A stretch of DNA of 64,000 nucleotides from Streptococcus sanguinis (GTDB lineage: Bacteria > Bacillota > Bacilli > Lactobacillales > Streptococcaceae): assembly GCF_001078705.1 (NCBI RefSeq), contig NZ_CDMW01000001.1:861541-925540 (forward strand). Direction: 5' to 3'. The notes below the pieces were generated by a model. That model made no database searches. It saw only the letters and a program-made list of their open reading frames with translations, and was not told the origin of the DNA. Positions 37,498 through 48,184 of this stretch are shown in pieces (the first letter of the stretch is position 1; every line of letters begins with the position of its first letter). A program made the translations under genes and the position numbers.

Positions 37498-37929
37498 GTC
37501 CCTGAATTGACTACTTATGGAACTACACCAGATACCGCACCCGTAAATGAAGTTCCCGAATTGACGACCTATGGAACGACGCCCGATACAGCGTCAGTCC
37601 AAGAAGTCCCTGAATTGACAACCTATGGCACTGCACCAGATACCGCACCAGTACAAGAAGCTCCAGAACTAACAACCTATGGCACTGCACCCGATACAGC
37701 GCCAGTGCAAGAAGTTCCAGAGCTAACAACTTATGGTACCTCACCAGATGAAGCACCCGTGCAAGAAGTTCCCGAATTGACGACTTATGGCACAACGCTA
37801 GATACCGCACCGGTTCAAGAAGTCCCAGAGCTAACCACTTATGGCACTGCGCCAGATACCGCTCCAGTACAAGAAGTTCCGGAACTAACAACTTACAGTA
37901 CCGCACCAGATGAAGCACCCATGCATCAA
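37498..37929 (+). repeat. Eight tandem 54-bp repeats in the zmp gene
   Basis: Eight 18-residue units of the type VPELTTYGTAPDTAPVQE. Third-position changes separate copies at the DNA level, but the protein sequence is nearly constant. It likely forms an extended stalk; copy number is expected to vary between strains. Confidence 0.95.
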
Positions 37930-40530
37930 GCCCCAGAATTAGAGCTGACTGCGACAGATGAAACAAGAAGAGAAAAGATAGATTTTTCTGTTGAAGAACA
38001 GTATACTGATGAGATTCCAGAAGGCAGTCGCCAAATTGCCACACCAGGTGTACAGGGTGAGCGGGCGATTACCACTCGTATCTATACCTCGAATGGCCAA
38101 GAGGTTGACCGCCAAGTTTTATCGGATGAAGAAATTCTTGCAGCAGTTACTCAAATTATTAAGGTCGGAACAAGTAAGTCAATCCTGATTCCGGCTGACG
38201 CACCAAAGGTTGAAGAACTACCAGAATACCCGCTAACTTACACCGACGAAACGCGCGTAGAGAAAATCAACTATACTATTCGTGAAGAAGAAACGGACGA
38301 GCTAGCCCAAGGTGCTCGCCAAATTGCGACTCCGGGCGTTCAGGGCGAGCGAACTATCAAGACTCGTATCTACAGTTCCAATGGTCAGGAGATCGACCGC
38401 CAAGAACTTTCAAATGAGGAAACTCTAGCGCCAGTAACGCAAGTAGTCAAAGTTGGTACAGCTAAACCATATTTGGTTCCAACCGATTCACCAAAAACAG
38501 ACGCCTTACCAGAATACCCGCTGACTTATACGGATGAGACTCGTATTGAGAAAATAGCCTTCAACATCGAGGAGCAATATACCGCTGAATTGCCTCAGGA
38601 CGACCGTCAAATTGCCACTCCAGGTGTGCAGGGCGAGCGAACTATCAAGACCCGTGTCTACAGTTCCAACGGTCAAGAAGTTGACCGCCAAGAGTTGTCC
38701 AACGAGGAAACCTTAGCTCCAGTGACGCAAGTTATCAAAGTCGGTACCGCTAAGCCAACCATGGTCCCAAGTGATGCACCGAAAGCAGAGGTTTTGCCAG
38801 AGTATCCGCTAACTTATACAGATGAAACACGTGTTGAAAAGGTTAACTTCACCATTCGTGAAGAAGAAACGGACGAATTGGTTCGTGATGCCCGTCAAAT
38901 CGCAACACTGGGTGTTCAGGGTGAGCGAACAATCAAGACTCGTGTCTACAGCTCTAATGGTCAAGAAATTGACCGTCAGGAGTTATCGAACGAGGAAACT
39001 CTGCCTCCAGTAACGCAAGTTGTTAAAGTTGGTACGGCTAAGCCAACCATGGTAACAAACGAAGCACCAAAAGCAGATGCTTTGCCAGAGTACCAGTTGA
39101 CTTATGCCGATGAAACTAGCGTAGAGAAAATCGCCTTCAATATTGAAGAACAATACACAGATGAGTTACCACAGGATGCCCGTCAAATCGCAACACCAGG
39201 TGTTGAGGGCGAGCGTACTATCAAGACCCGTGTCTACAGCTCTAACGGTCAAGAAATTGACCGCCAAGAGCTTTCCAATGAAGAAACTCTAGCGCCAGTA
39301 ACGCAAGTTGTCAAAGTCGGAACAGCTAAGCCGCACATGGTACCGAATGAAGCTCCGAAAGCCGATGCTTTACCAGAATATCTGCTGACTTATACGGATG
39401 AGACGCGTGTAGAGAAAATCGCCTTCAATATTGAAGAGCAATATACGGATGAATTGCCTCAAGACGCTCGTCAAATTGCTACTCCAGGTGTTGAGGGTGA
39501 GCGAACCATCAAGACTCGCGTCTATAGTTCCAATGGTCAAGAAATTGACCGCCAAGAGTTGTCCAATGAAGAAACCTTGGCTCCAGTAACACAAGTTGTT
39601 AAAGTCGGAACAGCTAAGCCAACCATGGTACCAGGTGATGCGCCAAAAGCAGACGCTTTGCCAGAGTATCCATTGACTTATACGGATGAGACACGTGTAG
39701 AGAAAATAGCCTTCAATATTGAAGAACAATACACAGATGAGTTGCCACAGGATGCTCGTCAAATTGCGACTCCAGGAGTGCAAGGTGAGAGGACGATTAA
39801 GACCCGTATATACAGCTCCAATGGTCAAGAAATCGACCGTCAAGAGCTGTCTAATGAAGAAACCTTGGCACCGGTAACGCAAATCATCAAAGTTGGCACG
39901 GCTAAGCCACCATGGTACCAAATGATGCACCAAAAGCAGATGCTTTGCCAGAGTATCCATTGACTTATACGGATGAGACGCGTGTTGAGAAAATCAACTT
40001 CACAATTCGTGAAGAAGAAACTGACGAACTTGTTCGCGATGCCCGTCAAATCACAATTCCAGGTGTGCAAGGTGAGCGAACAATCAAGACCCGTGTCTAC
40101 AGTTCCAACGGTCAAGAAATTGACCGCCAAGAGCTATCTAATGAGGAAACATTAGCTCCCGTACCGCAAGTTGTCAAAGTTGGTACAGCTAAGCCAACCA
40201 TGGTCCCAAGTGATGCACCGAAAGCCGATGCTCTTCCAGAATACCCTCTAACATACACCGACGAAACTCGTGTAGAAAAAATCAACTTCACCATTCGTGA
40301 AGAAGAGACGGACGAGCTAGTTCGCGAAGCCCGTCAAATTGCCACTCCAGGTGTTCAAGGTGAGCGAACCATCAAGACTCGCGTCTACAGCTCTAATGGT
40401 CAAGAAATTGATCGTCAAGAACTATCTAATGAAGAAACCTTGGCTCCAGTAACGCAAGTTGTTAAAGTTGGTACAGCTAAGCCGCATTTGGTTCCAAACG
40501 ATGCGCCAAAAGCAGATGCTTTAGAAGAGT
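37930..40530 (+). repeat. Nine tandem 288-bp G5-like repeats in the zmp gene
   Basis: Units of 96 residues start at TYTDETRVEK and recur at 38236, 38524, 38812, 39100, 39388, 39676, 39963 and 40251, with a more divergent first unit at about 37948. Each contains the G5-type core (RQIATPGVQGERTIKTR, VKVGT). Two subtypes occur: one with INFTIREEETDELVRDAR, the other with IAFNIEEQYTDELPQDAR. The interval 39676 to 39963 is 287 instead of 288, which locates the frameshift. Confidence 0.93.
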
Positions 40531-43500
40531 TCGATTTAATTCCACTACACAATCTGTTAGAGGAAGCGGATCAGATTAAAGCTCAGGCACGTTATTTCAA
40601 CGATAGTCAGAGTCATCAATCTAGCTATGATACTGCTTTGACAGCAGGTCAAGCGATTCTGAGCCAATCATATGCTAGCCAAGCAGAAGTCAACCAGCTT
40701 GTTGAACGAATCAACCAAGCTAAAGCTCAGTTAAGCGGTCTTGAGGTTGTCAAAACGGCTCTTCAAACTGAATACGATTTAAATCCAAAAGTTAAAACAA
40801 CTGCTAAATATAAGAATGCAGATTCAGATAAGCAGACAACTTATACTGACGAATTGGCCAAGGCCGAAAGAGTTCTGAACAATCAAACTGCTACACAAGT
40901 GCAGGTCAATCAAGCATTTGCTAGCCTGACAGCAGCTAAAGAAGCTCTAAATGGAGTGCCTAAAGTTAAGCCGACAGTTTCTATTCTAAGTTTGACAGAA
41001 AATGCAGATGACAAGTCGGTTACAGTCCAATATAGATTAGAAGACCTGACCCAGTCCTTCCGTTCAGCAACTGCAGAATTGTACCAGGGTGATCAGCTTG
41101 TTCGTACTCTTCCGATTATCAATTTCGCAGGAAGTCTGAAGATTGGCGACTTAGACTACTACACAGGCTATACCCTGAAAACCAAGCTGACTTATGAACT
41201 GGATAATGGCAGCTTTACAGACCTTGAATCGGACAGCCGCAATTTTGAATTGGAATACAAGAAGATTGCCTTCCGAGATATTGATTCGGTAGAGTTTTAC
41301 AGAAAAGAAAACGACCAGTTTAAGCGTGTCGTGTCCATGAGCTCTATGCCTACGGACTTGTCTACCTACTTTGTCAAAGTCAAATCAAGTGAATCTAAGG
41401 AAATGCTCCTGCCGGTTCACAGCATAGCGGAAAGCCGTAAGGATGGCGGGGATGTTTATAAGGTAACGGTATCTCTGCCTGAGCTGGTCCAAGAAGGTGA
41501 GACAGGCTATAAGTCTGGCTATGACTTCTATATCAGTAAGGCAGTCCCCAGCCAACAAAATGTCTACACTAGCTTTGCTGGATTAGTAGACGCTATGAAG
41601 CAAAATATGGCCGGCAACTATGTTCTGGGAGCAGATTTGGATGCTAGCGAGGTCAGTCTGGCTCCTGCGGACTATGTCTACCTCAAAGGGAACTTCACAG
41701 GCAGTCTGACAGGTAACCATAATGGCAAGCAGTACGCGATTTATAATCTAGCTAAGCCTTTATTTGAAAACCTCAAGAGTGGTTCCTCTATTTCTAATCT
41801 GGACTTGAAAGAAGTCAATATTGTTGGTACTTATGACTCAGCTGCCCTGGCTCGCAATGCAGAAAATGCTCGAATCACAGATGTTTCTGTCCAAGGTAGA
41901 GTAGAAGTAAAAGATAATGCTTCGCAGGTAGCAGGTTTGGTCGTTATTGCTAACAATACGCAAATTACCAATAGTTCCTTTACTGGAACTATCGTGTCAA
42001 ATGATAAACAGGGCAAAGAATACAATGTCGGTGGTTTGGTTGCCAATCTTAAGGGAGGAAACTCCTTAATTAGCCAAAGCAGGGCAGATGTGACCATTCT
42101 AGCAGGCGCTAGAGCCAACAACCAACGCTTCGGCGGTCTGGTTGGCCGTTTGGAAAGCAATGCCCGCATCAGCCGTTCCTATGTAGCTGGAAAGATTCAA
42201 AACTCTACTAAGAACGGTCAGATTGGTGGCGTAGTTGGTTCCAATTACTTCAATGGCTTGATTGATAATGTCATCAGCAATGTCAGCGGTACAAATGTTT
42301 ACAGTATTTCTGGCGATCAGGGATATGAGAATAACCGTATCACAGAAGCTTATGCCGTTGAAGGAAATAAAACACTGGAAAATGACAAGTTTGTCACATC
42401 AACACTGACTCTGGACCAGGCAGAAGAGAAGCTGACTAGCCTAGACATTACGACCACGCTGGAAGACACGAATCTCAACCTTTATTCTGTCAACTATGCC
42501 CAAGAAAAGAATGCTCGAGAAGACCGTCTGATAGCTTATGCTAACATGGAAAAGCTCCTTCCATTCTACAATAAGGAGACCATCGTTGCCTATGGAAATA
42601 AACTTCCAGATAATCACAAGCTCAATACAGAGTACTTGCTGGATGTTGTTCCGATGAAGGGCGACCAGATTATCACTGATATCAATAGCAACAAGACCGG
42701 AATTAACCGTCTGATGCTGCACTTTGAGGATAATACGGTTGACTACCTGGATCTGACCTATAAGGGAGATTTCAAATATAAGGCAATTGCAGAATATACT
42801 GTAAATGGCTTGGACCTCCTTTATACACCAGAAGCCTTTTTATCAGACTATAGCAGAGTTCTCAATCAAGTGCTGCCAGAGTTGAACAAGGTTGTTCTTG
42901 ACTCACCAGCTATGCGTTCTGTTTTAGGCGTAAATGCAGATACTTCTCTGGATGATCTCTATCTGGATAAGGCTTTTGATCAAGTCAAGACTAAGTTGTC
43001 AGAAGAGCTGCGCAAGGTACTGGCTATGGACAAGTCTATCAATACGGAAGGCAATGTTGTAGCAGACTATATAGCTCAGCAAATTAAAGACAATAAAGAA
43101 GCCTTCTTACTTGGTCTGACCTATCTCAACCGTTGGTATAATATCAACTATGACAATATCAATGTAAAGGATTTGTCAGCCTATAAATTTGACTTCTTTG
43201 GAAATCATAATGCTTCAACCTTAGATACCATCATTTCACTTGGTAAGTCAGGCATGAACAATCTTAAAGCCAAGAACAACTATATGGCTTATGATGCCTC
43301 ACTTTCTGAAGCGACTGGTAAACGGGGGCTCTTCAACTATCTGGAAGGCTATCGTCAGCTCTTCCTACCAGACAAGTCCAATAATGAATGGCTCAAGACC
43401 AATTCAAAAGCCTACATCGTTGAAGCTAAGTCGGATGTAGCAGAAGCGAGACAGCTTCAGGATGCTGCTGAGGACAAGAGCAAGTATTCTGTCGGCGTTT

Positions 43501-45091
43501 ACGACAAGATTACTGCTGATAACTGGGAACACAAGGGCATGCTTCTGCCGCTCTTGACCATGACTGAGAAGGGTGTCTATGCTATCTCCAATATGTCTAC
43601 CATCTCTATGGGGGCTTATGATCGCTATCGCCTTGATGCCAATGGCAGGGTGCGGACAGATGCAGAGCTAGCTGAATTTGTCGAAGACCGAGTGAGAAAA
43701 ACAGCTGAATACCAGCGCGATCACTATGACTTCTGGTATAAGATTCTAAGCGATGAAAGCAAGGACAAGCTCTTCCGTTCTGTTCTGGTTTACGATGGAT
43801 TCTCATTGGTTGACAAGAATGGTCAAAAATATTGGGCTCCAGCTAATGACAAAAAATCACTGGCTATGCAGGAATTCTTTGGACCAGCCGGCAAGTGGTA
43901 TCCTAGCAAGGGCTATAATGCCTATGCTACAGGAAGTGTAACCCACTTTGATGCAGCTAAATTGTTAGAAGACTATGGTAACTCTGTCTACACGCATGAA
44001 ATGACCCATAATTCTGACGGTGGCATTTACTTTGAGGGCAATGGCCGCCGCGAAGGTCTGGGAGCTGAGCTTTATGCTCGCGGACTCCTGCAGTCCACTC
44101 CAAGTGCAGATGAGGCAACCATTACGCTCAATACCCTCTTCAAGGTGGACAAGGATTCTAAGACGCGCCTACACACATATAACTTCAAGGAACGCGTTCA
44201 AAATGCAGAAGATCTGCAGCACTATGTCCATGGTATGTTTGACATGATCTACACCCTAGATTACCTAGAAGGTACCTCTATGCTGAAGCAGAGCGATGAT
44301 GCTAAGCTTCAGTGGTTCAGGAAGATGGAGAATTACTATGTTACAGATAAGTATGGTAAGGAGACCCATGCTGGAAACCAGACGCGAAGTTTTACTGCTG
44401 AAGAAATCGAGCAGCTGAAGACCTTTAACTCCCTGATTGAAAATGATGTTATCACTCGTCGGGAGAACAAGGATAGTGGAAGATATGGCCGAAATGGCTA
44501 CCTCAGTCTCAGCCTCTTCTCACCAATTTACTCAGCCTTGAGTAATCCAAATGGAGCGCCAGGTGATGTCATGTTCCGCCGTACGGCCTATGAGTTGCTG
44601 GCAGCCAAGGGTTACCATGAAGGATTTATCCCTTATGTTTCTGGTAAGTACTCTAAGGAAGCCTTTGATGAAGGTAAGAAAACGTGGGATGGATGGTCCG
44701 GAAGAGATGTTGGTCTGATAACAGACCAGAAAGTCTTGGAAAATGTATTCAAAGGTGAATATGACTCTTGGGTAGCCTTCAAGAAGGCTATGTATAAGGA
44801 GCGGATTGATCAGCTGACCAAGCTTAAACCAATCACCATTGAGTACGAGCTCAGAAATCCAAACAGTACCAAGAAAGTAATCATTCGCTCTTATGAAGAG
44901 ATGCAGAAGCTGATGGACGAAGCAGTAGCAGAGGATGTACGCAACATTACCAATGCTACAAGCCGCGTTGATGCCAGCTGGGTTAATCTGCTTAAGAAGA
45001 AGATTTACAATGCTTATCTTCGTGAAACAGACGACTTCAGACAGTCAATCTTTAATAAGTAAGCGAGAGTTTCTTTTGGAAATGCCTCCTA

Positions 45092-45128
45092 AAATTCCTA
45101 GACTCCTGATAGTCTAGGAATTTTATTT
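45092..45128 (+). terminator. Terminator after the zmp gene
   Basis: AAATTCCTAGACT pairs with AGTCTAGGAATTT (about 45092-45123), 13 bp perfect, then TATTTAT. Confidence 0.8.
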
Positions 45129-45265
45129 ATTACTAATAAAAAAACAATCATTAACACAAGTCAGTATAAAAAACAATTTGTAACGATTTTACAACAGAAG
45201 TAGACAAAAAACAGATAAATGCTAATAAAAATTATAGTTTACAGAGCGTAAATTATAATATTTTA

Positions 45266-45274
45266 TGTTATAAT
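45266..45274 (+). promoter_or_regulatory. Extended -10 promoter of the SHIRT adhesin
   Basis: TGTTATAAT; no strong -35. It implies a 5' untranslated leader of about 160 bases containing two inverted repeats. Confidence 0.55.
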
Positions 45275-45372
45275 TGATATGTATATGTCATATTTGCTTA
45301 TCATATACAAACACATTCATTTTTAGTTTGGTAATAAATCTTGATTTAGAATCGACTGAAAATGAGGGAGTA

Positions 45373-45404
45373 GACAAATGATGGTGTGCCTGCCAGCATT
45401 TGTC
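45373..45404 (+). promoter_or_regulatory. Leader hairpin ahead of the SHIRT adhesin
   Basis: GACAAATG (45373-45380) pairs perfectly with CATTTGTC (45397-45404). After one A-G mismatch the stem continues TGG with CCA, leaving an eight-base loop. It ends 20 bases before the AAGGAGG site. Confidence 0.6.
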
Positions 45405-45442
45405 AAAAATAAAATTTAAAAAGAAGGAGGACCGCATTCAAG

Positions 45443-47860
45443 GTGAAACAAACTTATCATAAAGTGTCTCATGCTCTGATGACTTTGCTGCTTTTGGTAT
45501 CAACCTTTCTTCCCTTGTTAAGCTCAAGTCCTAGGGTTTCTGCTGCAGAGTTAGGTGAAAGTGATTATCAGCTAACTACAGATGTCACTATTAATACTAA
45601 TCCTTTAAAGGATACAGGCTACGGTGAAGGTAAATTTTACATTGCACCGACCTATACATTTGCAGATAGCAAAGTATTAAATAATGGTGATACCATGGTT
45701 TATCGTGTTCCATCACAGTTCAAAATTGAGCGAACTTTGGAGGAAAATATAAGTGCACCGGATGGTACTGTTGTTTCCAAGTTGGTGACAGATCCTGTTA
45801 CCAATACAGCGACCATTACTGTCACAAATGCTGAGTATTTTGCGAAAATGCCAGATACCAAGCGTATTCAATCTTCTTTCACAGTGGTTTGGGCTGATAA
45901 TATGCCTTATGACCAAGAGCAAGAAGTTAATTTCCCAGGTGCTAGAACCTATAGGCTGAAGCGTATCAAGGTTGATGAAGAGCCTCAGGGGTATTCCAAG
46001 TGGGGTGTTCAGGATTCTAAGGATCCTAACTACGTCAACTGGCGTATCCGTGTCAATCGTGATGTCCAAAATCTTGGTCAAGTTGTCATTGAGGACACTA
46101 TTCCAGAAGGTCAAGAGCTGGATGAAGAGACAGGGATTACAGGTTACTACTTTACTGAGTGGGAAGGTGCTTCTGGCACACGTAAATCCTTTAACCCAAG
46201 CGATGTCGTTTCAATTACAGACTCCAATCATTTCACAGTTAATGCTGGAGATTTGAGCGGAAGAGGTATTTATGTTGTTTACCGGACTCGCTTGACAGAG
46301 CCAGTTGATAAGGTGACCAAAAAAGCCTTTAACGATGTAACCGTTACGGCTAATGGACAAAAGATGCCAGATTTAGTATCACGTCCATTTGCACCTTTGA
46401 CAACTCTTGATGGTGTCGGGGAAGGTACCCGTTCGGATGAAGTTATCTTCAAAGTCAAAAAGGAATTGACTGGCCGCAATTTGGCAGATGGTGAATTTAC
46501 TTTTGATTTGATCAATAAGGATGACAACGACAAAGTTGTTCAAACGGTAACAAACAAAGACGGTGCCGTAACCTTTAAGAAACTTCGTTTCAAAAATGAA
46601 GGAACCTTTAACTATGTCATTCGTGAACGAGCAAGCAATCTGCCAGGTGTGACAAACGATGCCAATTCAGACATCAATGTTACTGTTACTGTAACAAACA
46701 ACAACGGCGTTAAGACAGCAGCGGTTAATTATGACCGTGATGCTTTCACGAATACCTACAAGTTAGAGCCAGCAACTGCAGCGATTACCGCTAAGAAAGT
46801 TCTGGATGGTAAAGCACTTGAATCTGAAAAGTATACTTTCAAACTAACTGAGGTTGGCGGAAATAACTTGGAGCTTCAAGCAGCTAACGATGCCAATGGT
46901 AATATCAAGTTCCTTGGAATCAACTATGATAAAGAAGGCACTTATACTTACAAGCTGACGGAAGTAGCTGGAAATGAAGCTGGTGTGACCTACGATAGCG
47001 CAGAGCATACAGTGTCTGTCACAGTGACCGCAAGCAAGGGCAAGTTGGAAGCTACCGTCGAAGGTAATAATCCAGTATTCACAAACACTTATAAAGACTA
47101 TGGTGTTAGCTATGAGTTTCTCAGCAGCAATGCAGCCTATCCAAATCTGCCAAAAGAAGTAACTGATTTGCTTCCAGCAGATGCTAATCGCTACACTAGT
47201 GGTACTAATGTAGACGCTAAGCAACCTGTTAAAACAAGTGTTACAGTTACTGAAGGCACATGGACTTTCGAAGGCTATGCGGAAACGAACGCACAAACTG
47301 TTGCGGATAAGGATCTTAAATTTACTGGTAAATGGAATTTCACTCCAGCACCGAAATATAAGGCAACTTATGAATTTGTAAGCGCAGATCCGAACCGTAG
47401 CTTGCCAGCAGAAGTCACAGCATTGTTACCAAATGATGCCACTGAATATGCAGACGGTGCTGCCGTTCAAGCGGTTCAGCCAGCTAAGAAAACTGTTGAA
47501 GCAAGTGATGGTACTTGGAAATTCCTCAAATATGACGCAGATAGTAAGACTATTGCAGGCGCAGATGTCAAATTTACAGGCACATGGACATTTGAAGCTA
47601 GACGTCCACAAGGACCAACACCACCACCATCTTCTTCAGATTCGACACCACCGTCATCATCTGGTGACAAACCAGTTGGTTCGACTGATGGAACCCCAGG
47701 TAATTCGTCAGATAAAGATGGAAAAGATGTTACTGGATCAGCAACTGGCAAAAAAGTTTTGCCGAAAACTGGCAGTGAAACATCTATCTTTGCGATAGCA
47801 GCAGGATTTGCTCTGATTCTTTTATCAGCTCTTGTCTATCGTTTCAAAAAAGTTAATTAA
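45443..47860 (+). CDS. LPXTG adhesin with collagen-binding-type N-domain, isopeptide pilin domains and SHIRT domains
   Basis: 805 aa, GTG start with AAGGAGG 12 bases upstream. A Sec signal peptide ends near SAAELG. Residues about 40-330 look like an SdrG/Ace-type ligand-binding region. Two FctA/Spy0128-like pilin domains follow (about 335-440 and 445-550; FTFDLINKDD, YVIRE, and YTFKLTEV, YKLTEV), probably with internal Lys-Asn bonds. Two SHIRT repeats come next (about 552-640 and 645-730; VSYEFLSSNAAYPNLPKEV and ATYEFVSADPNRSLPAEV). A Pro/Ser-rich wall spacer leads to the sorting signal LPKTG, hydrophobic segment and basic tail. The layout matches S. gordonii SGO_0707-type adhesins. It follows the zmp gene, giving a surface-protein block. 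Confidence 0.87.
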   Translation: MKQTYHKVSHALMTLLLLVSTFLPLLSSSPRVSAAELGESDYQLTTDVTINTNPLKDTGYGEGKFYIAPTYTFADSKVLNNGDTMVYRVPSQFKIERTLEENISAPDGTVVSKLVTDPVTNTATITVTNAEYFAKMPDTKRIQSSFTVVWADNMPYDQEQEVNFPGARTYRLKRIKVDEEPQGYSKWGVQDSKDPNYVNWRIRVNRDVQNLGQVVIEDTIPEGQELDEETGITGYYFTEWEGASGTRKSFNPSDVVSITDSNHFTVNAGDLSGRGIYVVYRTRLTEPVDKVTKKAFNDVTVTANGQKMPDLVSRPFAPLTTLDGVGEGTRSDEVIFKVKKELTGRNLADGEFTFDLINKDDNDKVVQTVTNKDGAVTFKKLRFKNEGTFNYVIRERASNLPGVTNDANSDINVTVTVTNNNGVKTAAVNYDRDAFTNTYKLEPATAAITAKKVLDGKALESEKYTFKLTEVGGNNLELQAANDANGNIKFLGINYDKEGTYTYKLTEVAGNEAGVTYDSAEHTVSVTVTASKGKLEATVEGNNPVFTNTYKDYGVSYEFLSSNAAYPNLPKEVTDLLPADANRYTSGTNVDAKQPVKTSVTVTEGTWTFEGYAETNAQTVADKDLKFTGKWNFTPAPKYKATYEFVSADPNRSLPAEVTALLPNDATEYADGAAVQAVQPAKKTVEASDGTWKFLKYDADSKTIAGADVKFTGTWTFEARRPQGPTPPPSSSDSTPPSSSGDKPVGSTDGTPGNSSDKDGKDVTGSATGKKVLPKTGSETSIFAIAAGFALILLSALVYRFKKVN

Positions 47861-48184
47861 TATTAGCCAAACGAATCATCTCAGCTAGCTGAGATGATTT
47901 TTTCTTGTCTTTGTCACCATCTATCCTTGATAATGTACTGACGGTTAAATTTATAAACTCTAAAATAAGCAGTCATTTAAATGGCTGTTTTTGCTTTTAG
48001 GTTTTCTAGGCAATCTCTTCTTTTGGGAGTTGAAAAAGATTGAAGTTCGGGAGGAGAAAGAGTAGCAGTACGGCGATAGTAATTGAGGTGCCATAAGTTC
48101 TCAAAATCATTAAAAGCCTGCTGAAAATCTATTTGCTCAGGCTTTCTTTATGCTATAATAAAGAAAAACGATGAGGAGGCATTC
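47861..48184 (+). other. Gene-free intergenic stretch between the adhesin and the M42 aminopeptidase
   Basis: 324 bases. It contains the adhesin terminator (47874-47903), a second terminator-like hairpin CAGTCATT/AATGGCTG followed by TTTTT (47970-47992), a hairpin AAAGCCTG/CAGGCTTT (48113-48145), and an extended -10 promoter for the next gene (TG-C-TATAAT, 48151-48159). Two terminator-like hairpins without a gene between them could be a gene relic, but no protein remnant is visible. Confidence 0.7.
47874..47903 (+). terminator. Terminator of the SHIRT adhesin
   Basis: Long palindrome AATCATCTCAGC-TA-GCTGAGATGATT (47874-47899) followed by a T-run. Confidence 0.88.

Larger units (their letters stand above)
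36388..45062 (+). pseudogene. Giant ZmpB-like zinc metalloprotease (family M26), interrupted by one frameshift
   Basis: The first frame runs 36388-39963 and the second 39912-45062. Restoring one base at about 39908-39910 (CCAACC in sister repeats, CCACC here) gives one protein of about 2,891 aa. Order: YSIRK-type signal (RYSFRKLSVGLVS, residues 12-24), an early LPKTG (105-109) with two membrane helices as is normal for M26 proteases, a first G5-like unit, eight 18-residue repeats, nine G5-like repeats of 96 residues, FIVAR-like helical repeats, a GLUG-like/M26 N-domain and the protease domain. The zinc motif is HEMTH (43995-44009), with the third ligand Glu in GRREGLGAE. Such enzymes cleave host proteins at the streptococcal surface. 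As written, only the N-terminal cell-wall part lacking the protease would be made. Confidence 0.85.
45063..45442 (+). other. Intergenic region with terminator, promoter and structured leader
   Basis: 380 bases, no gene. It holds the zmp terminator, an AT-rich stretch, an extended -10 promoter at 45266-45274, an inverted repeat GTATATG/CATATAC (45281-45308) and a strong hairpin (45373-45404) shortly before the adhesin RBS. Confidence 0.7.

Noticed and set aside
37498-37929. Regular 54-bp direct repeats that could be taken for a CRISPR array
   Set aside because: No distinct spacers; repeats abut, stay in frame and encode a near-constant 18-residue protein motif inside the zmp gene.
37523-38044. 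173-codon open frame on the minus strand
   Set aside because: It arises from the codon pattern of the zmp repeats on the opposite strand, is itself a low-complexity repeat and has no RBS.
39370-40130. Long minus-strand open frames opposite the G5 repeats
   Set aside because: Periodic with the 288-bp unit, no start signals, and fully explained by the coding strand.
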